Shown: piece by piece, positions 55,201-61,519 of the stretch
Layout: each line of letters begins with the position of its first letter
How positions within the stretch are numbered: the stretch's first letter is position 1
Source of the DNA: Undaria pinnatifida
Lineage: Eukaryota > Sar > Phaeophyceae > Laminariales > Alariaceae
Direction of reading: 5' to 3'
DNA length: 64,000 nucleotides
NCBI GenBank assembly: GCA_012845835.1
Contig: JABAKD010000018.1
Span: 4,357,616-4,421,615 of the forward strand
The notes under the pieces: model-generated
The model's input: the letters and a program-made list of their open reading frames with translations, nothing else
Databases searched by the model: none
Told to the model about the DNA's origin: nothing
Made by a program: the position numbers and the translations under genes

Positions 55201-55521
55201 CACACCCACCCTCTCATCTCCCCTGTTTCCCGCCACCTCCATCTCACTACCTACTCACAAGCCCCCCCCCTTCGACTAATGTCCGCTCACCATCTCCAAC
55301 GTACGGCTAGGCCCGCGCAGATTCTCCTTACTCGGTGTCAGCTTCTCATCCTGCTCCTCCCCTTCCGCATCCCCTTCCTTCCCCGTCCCGTCCCCCCCCT
55401 CCCCCTGACCCATTCTCAGCGCCGCCAGCCCTCCCTTGGGGGTTCTCGGCTTGGCGGGGGTTCGTGACTTGGGCAGGGCGCGGCGCCCTCTCCTCTTGGG
55501 AGTTGTGGGCGGAGGCGGCAT
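45185..55521 (-). CDS. DOT1-like SAM-dependent methyltransferase (10 exons)
   Basis: Exons in transcription order: 55521-55291, 54235-54094, 52938-52871, 52421-52341, 51096-51020, 50478-50318, 48290-48238, 47261-47168, 46372-46293, 45298-45185. All phases agree, and the total is 1,101 nt, 366 residues plus TGA. The N terminus is basic and Pro/Lys/Arg-rich (TPKRRGRRALPKSRTPAKPR), like a nuclear or DNA-binding tail. The catalytic core reads AIYGELTVGCMQKVVNVL, SSFIDVGSGLGKPNFHVAQ (SAM motif I), ISYGLELEEVRWQLS, FFAHGDILSAKSFDPFTHVY, MFDIGFPPDTFRKIAAIFNN, LTGSGEGHMMYLYRRK. This order matches the DOT1 fold, the non-SET family that methylates H3 lysine 79. Family membership is well supported; the substrate is not. 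The start could lie in an unseen upstream exon. Confidence 0.85.
46293..46372 (-). CDS. DOT1-like exon 9
   Basis: SGEGHMMYLYRRKYVEHGLP then IDRIME. Acceptor TTATTCAG. Donor GTACTG; if unspliced, the frame stops two codons later, so a shorter isoform is possible. Confidence 0.75.
47168..47261 (-). CDS. DOT1-like exon 8
   Basis: ARHLISYQVPRKILDYGFKV then DNILKMPLSLTG; acceptor GGAGCTAG, donor GTGAGG. LISYQVPRKI is the counterpart of the GGRIVSSKPF strand. A decayed copy lies 5' of it at 47386-47455. Confidence 0.85.
47386..47455 (-). pseudogene. Decayed tandem copy of DOT1-like exon 8
   Basis: Reads RHLVGYKVLIDTQ against RHLISYQVPRKIL of the working exon. The upstream intron ends also align (ATCGTATGTTGCGGC with ATCGTACGTCGCGGC). 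The acceptor reads TGG instead of TAG, and a 5-base insertion separates it from the coding part. Confidence 0.8.
47540..47690 (+). repeat. TATAAGGCGGTATCCC minisatellite
   Basis: About eight units of 16 to 18 bases within the intron between exons 7 and 8 of the DOT1-like gene. Confidence 0.9.
47860..47965 (-). mobile_element. Retroelement 3' tail, inverted
   Basis: Reverse complement of the end of the 28620-29095 element: GTTGCTTGCCGTAGTCATTC, ACCATTGACCACCGTTCCTA and AAACAATGGGGCGCTCTTAG. A G-rich stretch lies on its 3' side. Confidence 0.6.
48238..48290 (-). CDS. DOT1-like exon 7
   Basis: FPPDTFRKIAAIFNNSQ; 17 codons plus 2 bases finishing the previous Gly. Acceptor GAGCGCAG, donor GTGCAG. 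Confidence 0.8.
48335..48385 (+). repeat. (GGAC)n and (AGAC)n microsatellite
   Basis: Seven GGAC units followed by six AGAC units in the intron between exons 6 and 7 of the DOT1-like gene. Confidence 0.95.
48650..48880 (+). repeat. (CCAA)n degenerate repeat
   Basis: CCAACCAACCGACCAATCAAA-type repeats on the plus strand. A GGGTC/GACCC-rich segment follows at 48905-49075. Confidence 0.85.
49905..50155. mobile_element. Foldback miniature element (about 250 bp)
   Basis: CGGAGATCCATTGTTAACTG and GGGTAAATGCCT at the left are matched inverted at the right by AGGCATTTACCCCTGTCAAC and AATGGATCTCCG. The AT-rich interior has no gene. It lies in an intron of the DOT1-like gene. Confidence 0.75.
50318..50478 (-). 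CDS. DOT1-like exon 6
   Basis: Phase 2 in, phase 1 out at GTGAGA. LLRDGVVAERGVDRDVKVEP, then FFAHGDILSAKSFDPFTHVY and MFDIG. HGD is the DOT1 GDF/L counterpart; the VYMFDIG strand replaces VIFVNNFAF. Confidence 0.85.
50580..50860 (+). repeat. GATC-rich dispersed element (copy 4)
   Basis: CATCTCCGACAGATGACGAT, repeated CTAGATCAT, then ATGAGATCGTGCGGCTCCCA and ACACCATACAGATCT. The best-preserved copy of this family in the window. Confidence 0.6.
51020..51096 (-). CDS. DOT1-like exon 5: motif II (acidic residue)
   Basis: DPGCEISYGLELEEVRWQLS then VVNHR. YGLELEE is the GIEV/GVEK-type strand whose acidic residue contacts the SAM ribose. Donor GTACGA. Confidence 0.85.
51270..51610 (-). mobile_element. 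Two retroelement 3' tails, inverted, each behind a G run
   Basis: 51290-51395 carries GCCGTCGTCGTATGGCCATA and GACAGAGCACGTCGGGTTTT. 51505-51605 carries GTACTCATGTGCTGCTCGCC and AACCATTGACCACGCATCCA with a small duplication of ACCGAGACGGAGCATC. Both begin right after G-rich DNA. Confidence 0.65.
51720..52290 (+). repeat. CAGATC minisatellite
   Basis: CAGATCATACAGATCCCACC and related 9- to 40-base units with GCGAAACATG. It lies in the DOT1-like gene between exons 4 and 5. Confidence 0.85.
52341..52421 (-). CDS. DOT1-like exon 4: SAM motif I
   Basis: 27 codons, phase 0 to 0: EETGFDSNSSFIDVGSGLGK then PNFHVAQ. DVGSGLGK is the glycine-rich SAM-binding loop. Donor GTTTGT. Confidence 0.9.
52871..52938 (-). 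CDS. DOT1-like exon 3: YGEL motif
   Basis: NSGAIYGELTVGCMQKVVNV plus LK. YGE followed by a helix just before motif I is typical of DOT1. Acceptor TTGTTAG, donor GTAATG. Confidence 0.85.
53284..53633 (+). repeat. Five 70-bp tandem units of GGGTC/GACCC palindrome
   Basis: Each unit runs GTCGGGTCAGGACGTTTTGG, AATACCATGGGTCGGGCCGG, GTCACCCTGACCCGATCCGA, CTCGCGACGG. The unit period is exactly 70 at 53301, 53371, 53441, 53511 and 53581. Each contains GGGTC and GACCC halves that can pair. It lies in the intron between exons 2 and 3 of the DOT1-like gene. Confidence 0.95.
54094..54235 (-). CDS. DOT1-like exon 2
   Basis: Phase 0 in, phase 1 out at GTGAGG. TPTKKVKGRAFGRAEDGSPC, then VSHVYRLVQKATGSVGGN, which leads into the YGEL motif. 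Confidence 0.75.
54300..54475 (-). mobile_element. Retroelement 3' tail, inverted
   Basis: GTACTCATTTCATCCATACC, TAGACCCTCTCGCATCCTTA and ACAATGCCGGGACGGAAC, preceded by more than 20 G (54247-54269). 54500-55290 is then intron with C-rich DNA at 54840-54960 and 55150-55270. Confidence 0.6.
55291..55521 (-). CDS. DOT1-like exon 1: basic N-terminal tail
   Basis: Starts at ATG 55521 (GCCGCAATG) and ends at GTGAGC, phase 0. MPPPPTTPKRRGRRALPKSR, then an acidic Gly/Glu stretch, then KLTPSKENLRGPSRTLEM. The frame is also open upstream to 55641, so an upstream exon cannot be excluded. Confidence 0.65.
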
Positions 55522-55893
55522 TGCGGCGGTGTCTGCGGCGGTGTCATCCCCTGATTTTGTGGGTGTTCCTGGTGTTGGATGGTGGCGGTGGCAGTAGGAG
55601 GGGGGGAAGAGGGGTGTGAGTAGGAGTAGCGGGGGCAGCAACAGCAGCAGTAGCAGGATGAGTAGCTTTGGCAGTAGCAGGGAGAAATACGAGCAGGAGT
55701 AGGAGGGCTATCAGCAGCGAAGTAGAAGTGGCAGCTGGAGCAGCAATGGCTATAGCAGTAGCCGAAAAAGTAGCAATAGCAGCAGCCATGTCAGGGCCGT
55801 TCCTAACCAACAAAAAATCTCAGGAATCGTGACATTTTTTATGGGGATCCTGATTTTTCACATCACGACGTGTGACAAAAATATCACGAAATC

Positions 55894-56327
55894 ACGGCAT
55901 TTTTTTTCCTCTAGATATTTCCAAAACGATTCATAATCACCGTTCGTGACAAACGTCACACCTCTTGAAAACATTTTAAACGCCTGATCAAGACACACAA
56001 AACCACTCTGCACCCCATCTTCAACGAGAGAAGATATCCAAGGCCGGTGGGGGCATATACAGGGCATGGCAAACCCCGCTAAGCATGCCGATTGCGAGGA
56101 AAGACGAGGTACTGCGGACGATGAGCGACTGCCCACAGGAAAAACACTGAAAAGTCTATGGCGTTGTCAGTGTAAATGTCACGAAACGGGACATACGATA
56201 TTTTATCGTTAGGAATGAAATGTCAGGATTCGTGATATTTTGTCACACCCAAACGTCACGATTGCTGACATTGTTTTGTTCGTTAGCAACGCTCTTTAGT
56301 AGCAATAGCAATTGCAGTAGCGACAGC

Positions 56328-56360
<33 letters not shown>

Positions 56361-57388
56361 GATAGCATTCACGATAGAAGTAGGGATAGCAGTAGCGATA
56401 GCTCGCAGAGAGTAGGGATGTCGATCACAACCGCAGACGTGTTTTTCTCTTTCCTTTCCTTTCCTTGCTTTCTTTCCTTTCTTTTCTTGGCTTTTACAGG
56501 CGCCTCGGGTATTTCGAACGCACGCGTATAAATTGCGCTGGCTGGTTGGTTAGCTATTTTTTTCGCCACACCTCCCCCCGCTATGGCGCATTCACTTACA
56601 GTACTACGTGTGATGATTGTCCTATTTGATTGCCACATTTTTATTTTGCCCATGTCGGACGCGCATCACACGTAGTACTGTAAGTGAATGCGCCATAGCG
56701 GGGGGAGGTGTGGCGAAAAAAACAGCTAACCAACCAGCCAGCGCAATTTATACGCATGCGTACAAAATATCCTAGGCGGGTCAAAAAGCCAAGAAAGGAA
56801 AAGAAAGGATGCAAAGAAAGGAAAGGAAAGAGAAAAACACGTCTGCGGTTGTGATTGACATCCCTACTCTCTGCGGGCTATCGCTACTGCTATACCTACT
56901 TCTATCGCGAATGCTATAGCTACTGCTGCTGCTGCTGTCGCCACTGCTATTGCTACTGCTATTGCTGCTGCTATTGCTACTAAGGGCCGTTGCCAACAAA
57001 CAAAAAAATGTCAGCAATCGTGACGTTTGGGTGTTACAAAATGTCACGAATCCTGACATTTCATTCCTAACGATAAAAAATCATATGTCCCGTTTCGTGA
57101 CATTTACACTGAAAACGCCATAGACTTTGCAGTGTTTCCTGCGGGCAGTCGCTCATCGTCCGCAGTAGCTCGTCTTTCCTCGCAATCGGTATGCTTAGCA
57201 GGGTCTGTCATGCCCTATATATGCCCCCACCGGCCTTGGATATCCTCTCTCTTGAAGATGGGGTGCACAGCAGTGGTTTTGTGTGTCTTGATTAGGCGTT
57301 TTAAATGTTTTCAAGAGGTGTGACGTTTGTCATGAATGGTGATCATAAATCGTTTTGGAAAAAAATCTAGAAAAAAAAAATGCCGCGT
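55894..57388. repeat. 1.5 kb inverted repeat (foldback) at the 5' side of the DOT1-like gene
   Basis: Arms 55894-56615 and 56664-57388 are reverse complements at high identity, separated by 48 bases. Arms include an AGC/GCT microsatellite, TTTCCTTTCC pyrimidine repeats and GTCACGAAACGGGACATA. The last bases of the spacer (ATTTTGCCCATGTCGGACGC) recur directly outside the right arm at 57390-57412. No transposase frame was seen. Confidence 0.9.
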
Positions 57389-57412
57389 TTATTTTGCCCA
57401 TGTCGGACGCGT

Positions 57413-57835
57413 TCTTTCGTTCGCTTTTCGTAGTGCTGTGTCACCTGCCTTTACCTCGCTACACCCACCCTGTTCGCGAGTTATCTTCCTTGCTTCGTTC
57501 TCTGTTGTCCTCGTTTTTTTTCTCCTTTCTTTTTTTTCTACCCTCATTTGTACATTTTTTTTGGCTTGGTTGGTGGCATGCGGTGTAGTCGGTTTCAGCT
57601 GCGAGTTTTGAACGTATGCACCAGCATGGGCCTGATACGTACGTACGCTGACTTCCGATTTCACTTTTATCTTTTGTTGTGGCTGAAGTACCATATGTCA
57701 AACGACTTGATTCAGCTACGAGTACGTGATTAAAATATGTCAACGTGTATTATATACACCTGGTATCATATTATGTCACTTTTGGCATTTTTTAAACATA
57801 TCATAAAAATCAAAATACACTCCCGCTGTGAGATC
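57413..57835. other. Intergenic, no gene seen
   Basis: Pyrimidine-rich then AT-rich DNA without a recognisable feature. Confidence 0.4.
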
Positions 57836-58420
57836 GAATATTTTGTCGAAACTCATCTTTGCAAGCTGTGTGTGATACTCCCTCCGATCGCGCGTATTAC
57901 GGGTTGGGTGTCCTCATTAAGGATATAGGTCGGCGACTCCCCTTGCAACTACAGTGTAGCTATCAGGGTCAACAGGGTGATGTTAGGCAGTCCATATATA
58001 TATAATTAAACACTCAGCGCTTTTGGTATTTATCTGTTTAATCATCACTTATTTTTTCTCCAGCTCAACTCGTAATAGATAGGTTACATGTTTACCATCA
58101 ACGACCTTCTGGACAAACCGTAACCGAGGTCACAGGCGTCTTCTTTCCTCCCACCCGGTACATACTAATAAAATAAAAATACACTCCACCTGTGAGATCG
58201 AAGATTTTGTCGAAACTAGTCGTTGCAAGCTGTGTGTGATACTCCGATCGGGCGTATTACGGGTTGTGTGTCCTCATTAACCCCTTTGCAACTGGAAACC
58301 CGTTTTTGGGGACAAAATTACTTGGACTTAGTATAGCGAGGGGTTCGGAGGCTCTAAAGGGGTTAAGGATACAGGTCGGCGACTCCCCTTGGAACTACAA
58401 CAGTGTAGCTTATCAGGGTC
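57836..58420 (+). repeat. Duplication of about 150 bp, one copy carrying a TTAA element
   Basis: Both copies (57820-57985 and about 58178-58420) contain GATTTTGTCGAAACT/GAATATTTTGTCGAAACT, TTGCAAGCTGTGTGTGATAC and GTGTCCTCATTAA. Only the second holds 82 extra bases at TTAA. Confidence 0.9.
58281..58362 (+). mobile_element. 82-bp TTAA miniature inverted-repeat element
   Basis: Starts CCCCTTTGCAACTGGAAACC and ends GGCTCTAAAGGGG, flanked on both sides by TTAA (58277-58280 and 58363-58366). CCCCTTT and AAAGGGG form short terminal inverted repeats. The uninserted site CATTAAGGATA is present at 57914-57924. TTAA targets and CCC termini are features of the piggyBac superfamily. Confidence 0.85.
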
Positions 58421-59968
58421 AACAAGGTGATGTTAGTCAGTCTGTGCGCGGAGACTATAAAATCCGTTTTTGAGGGGGACAAATCTGACAGCTGTGGAAG
58501 GAAATGCATCAGATTATCGAGTGTATCCTGTAAGTCGCATAGCCGGTGAGGGGAGGGCGGAGTTTTTAAGGGCGCGGGGGCGTGGGTTTGAACAATAGGG
58601 AGCGGGGTGGGGGTGGGGGTGGGGGTGGGGGAAAACTAACATATGTACGAACGTGCCTTCAATTTTGTCGCGCATTTTTTCTTCCTTTTTTCTACTCTTC
58701 TTGTTTTCTTTCTTTTTATTGTCGGGCTTATTTGGTTGTGTTCTCGTACCCGGTACGCTAGCATTTCACTCTCTTGACCTTGATGAACTGCGACTGCTGT
58801 TTGGTTCACTCTGTCTCACAGTAGTCTATCACCACATGATTTGTATCTCTATGAAGAATCAGCACCAACACTGGGTGTACTACTGCTGTCTGTTGTTGTC
58901 GTTGGGTACACAAAAAGACAGTGAAGACAACACATACTGGTAGAGTTCAGCATTCCCACTGTTCAGCTTCATATTTACGCTCGTCGATTTGCATCGAATT
59001 GCGCCAACTCACGCTCTCGAGCTTTCTGCCTGTCGATTTTGTTAAGACATACCGGGTACCTGGTAGTCCCTCGTGAAGGTTCGACCCCATGATCTCGACC
59101 TCACTAGTTACGCGGCTGCTTACGATTGGACCATCGGGGACGCTAGTGAATGGTACTTACTGATGGTATACTCGCTTTTTTCCTTAGATATTTTTCCACT
59201 CCAAAGTGACTGGAGCCTGTTCTGTGACCACGGACTTGGCTATGCGAGTTACTGCTGTGAAAGCACAGCAACGAAAATGAATGCTGGTATACCAGGAAGC
59301 AGCAATTAGCAGTAGTCCAGTGTCGATACACACAGAATCTCGTCTCGTCCCTTCTCTGAGTGGGCATGTCTTGCTAATCGTAGTGTCTCTTGCGCTGTAT
59401 GTAGCACACGATATAATGATACCAGGTACAGCGGTAGCGCCAGGCTTCAAGTACTACTGCTGGGTACACACTAAGTGGCTGCGCGTATTACCCTGCGCAC
59501 ACGCAATGCCATAGCATACGTAATGCGGCAAATTGACAACGGCTTTTTTGGCGCCAACCAGCAAAAAAAGAAGAAGGAACAAATCCATCCATTGAACCCA
59601 AAAAGATAAAACCATCATGCCAGGATGAATCCGCTTCCTCTCTCTCTGCGCTCGATGTAGGACCTCGATCCAAGACACGAGCCCTAAGCCTAGCTATGTA
59701 TATCCAAACGCACCCGAAGCAGCTTTCGAATGCCTTGCACAGCAGCAGCAGCAGCAATGATGACATAGGGGCGAGAGGATGGTATATACGGACTGCGTTT
59801 TTGTATTGTAGGGCGAGCAGATCCACCTCCCCGTGCCATAATAAAAAAAACATATTATACGGAAATATAAGAACCGTACAAAGATTAACATCAATATAAA
59901 TCATTTTTATATTTTGGGACAAAGCAGCCTTACTCTGACTGTCAAACATGGTCACATCGTGGTCATAC
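58421..59968. other. Intergenic, no firm gene
   Basis: Holds a GGGGGTG tract (58600-58635), T-rich DNA, the inverse of the 8240 element at 59190-59260, and several ACCAGG/CCTGGTA motifs. A long minus-strand frame covering part of it lacks recognisable domains. Confidence 0.4.
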
Positions 59969-60716
59969 CTCCGGAGTTTGCGGCAGCGCTCGTCCGACGG
60001 TCGAGCACGGCCGAGGACCTCTCGGGGCTCATCGCAGTGCTGAGCTTCCTTTTTTCTGGAGTGCGCGGTGGTGGCAGCGGCATCACGGCAACAGCAGCAG
60101 CAGCAGCAGTAGCAGTACCGCCATCCGTCTGCCTTCCCCTCGCGGGACCTTGCCATCCATTAGTAGGGCTTTCTGGCAGCGACACATACTTTAGGCTCGA
60201 CGCAACGCGCTGGTCGGTGATACCACCAACGGCGGGTTTCGCTTCCTGTTCAGGCTCCTGGCTAGAACAACGCTCCATGTTTCGAGGCCGGCGCGGCACA
60301 CTAGGGCAGCGAGGGGGGCAGAAGGGAGGGTGGGGACGCGTGGTGGTGTTATTCACGCAGTTGTGATGATTGTCTATTGCGATCTCGTATCTGGTGTCCT
60401 ATTCCCTGCTGTGTCCTGCCCTGTGTCTGTCTGCTACCAGTGCTGCGTTGGAAGAAAAACCGATACTTTTGGCGGGAGGAAAAGGTATTGCGTGTGATCC
60501 TGACAGGGAACAGGAAGGGGCGTACCTCTCGACCAGGGAGCTCTTTGCGCTGCTTTCGCCGGAACCGAGCGTTGAGCTCTGGAGTTGTTCTGAGACCTCT
60601 ACTATCCGCTTCAGATCGTGACCGTGGTTAGAGAGAGTTGTCGATGTTGTTGGCTCGGCTGTTCTTGTTCTTCTTTCTGGGGCCCTGAGGGTATTGGCCC
60701 CTTTACAATAACGCAC
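59969..60716 (-). CDS. Doubtful Ser/Pro-rich hypothetical protein (two exons)
   Basis: A minus-strand model: 60716-60526 from ATG, donor GTACGC, intron of 225 bases, acceptor GCTGCCCTAG, then 60300-59969 with donor GTATGA. Phases agree (2, then 1). The product starts MRYCKGANTLRAPERRTRTA and includes SSLKYVSLPESPTNGW, PPPRTPEKRKLSTAMSPER and SSAVLDRRTSAAANSGG. No family recognised, and no downstream exon found. It would share a 98-base divergent start region with the Zim17-like gene. The plus strand at 60370-60621 is also open, so this is weak. Confidence 0.3.
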
Positions 60717-60814
60717 ATAAAAGTATGGAAACCCATCCTTTCACTTTCGGATGTATGAAGCTCTTTTGACGTCGTTTCTCTCCACCCACCAGGTCCGCTC
60801 TGTACCCGGTATCC

Positions 60815-61519
60815 ATGGCGTTTCGAGGGTCAAGTTCGGCGGTGAAAGCACGCCTGCAGAAGTTTGCTTCACCAGCTAACCATTTAGTGAATAAACCATT
60901 GAAAAACGGCAATGCAAACAGCACGTTATTTTCCATCTCCGCCGCGAAACCTCAGCAAACGCTGTTGTTGCACGGGTGCTTTGCATCCAACAGCGACGTC
61001 AGCAGCAGCAACAGCAGCAATAGCAGCAGCAGCAGCAGCGGCAACAACAACAGCAGCAGCTACAGCGGCAAAAGGAGCAGCAGTAGCAGAGGAATCTGCT
61101 CCTTCTCGTCTCACCCAATCACAGCCCTTCACACGGCCTCCCCATCTTGGCTACCTTCGGTTTTTCCATCGCACCGAAGGTGTCTATCCACGCGCTCCGA
61201 GGACAGCGACAAAGGCAACCCCTCCCAGACCACGACCACCACCACCACCACCACCACCACATCCGCACCAAGCAAGCTGGACGTCCACGTGACCCATGTG
61301 AACGCTACTGCTAGCGAGGCGGGACCAGGGGACAGCGAAGGTGGCAGTGCTGATGACCGGCCCATGATGCCCGAGGAAGATAGGGTGCCTCTTGGCGCTG
61401 GGGCCGGGGCTGGGGCTGCGGTCGAGAGCGGGGCGGAGCCTCAGACAGTTAGGTTTCTTGATGTGCCTGGGTCGGAGCAGACGCGAGAGGAGAAAATGAC
61501 CATCGTCTTCACGTGTACG
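60815..61519 (+). CDS. DNL-type zinc finger protein (Zim17/HEP/DNLZ), first exon only
   Basis: ATG at 60815, 235 codons, donor GTGAGA in phase 0. The N terminus MAFRGSSSAVKARLQKFASP is basic, Ser-rich and free of acids, as expected for a mitochondrial presequence. Long Ser/Asn, Thr and Gly/Ala runs follow. The last residues, VRFLDVPGSEQTREEKMTIV then FTCT, match the start of the DNL zinc finger (family pattern ...v(Y/F)TCxVCxTR...). The second cysteine of the first pair and the DNL motif must come from the next exon, which is not found to 64000. Zim17 proteins bind organellar Hsp70 and keep it soluble during import and folding. Confidence 0.7.

Noticed and set aside
59488-60156. 222-codon minus-strand frame
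   Set aside because: Contains a Cys run from a GCA/TGC repeat and no domain. It overlaps in another frame the better phased exon model at 59969-60300.
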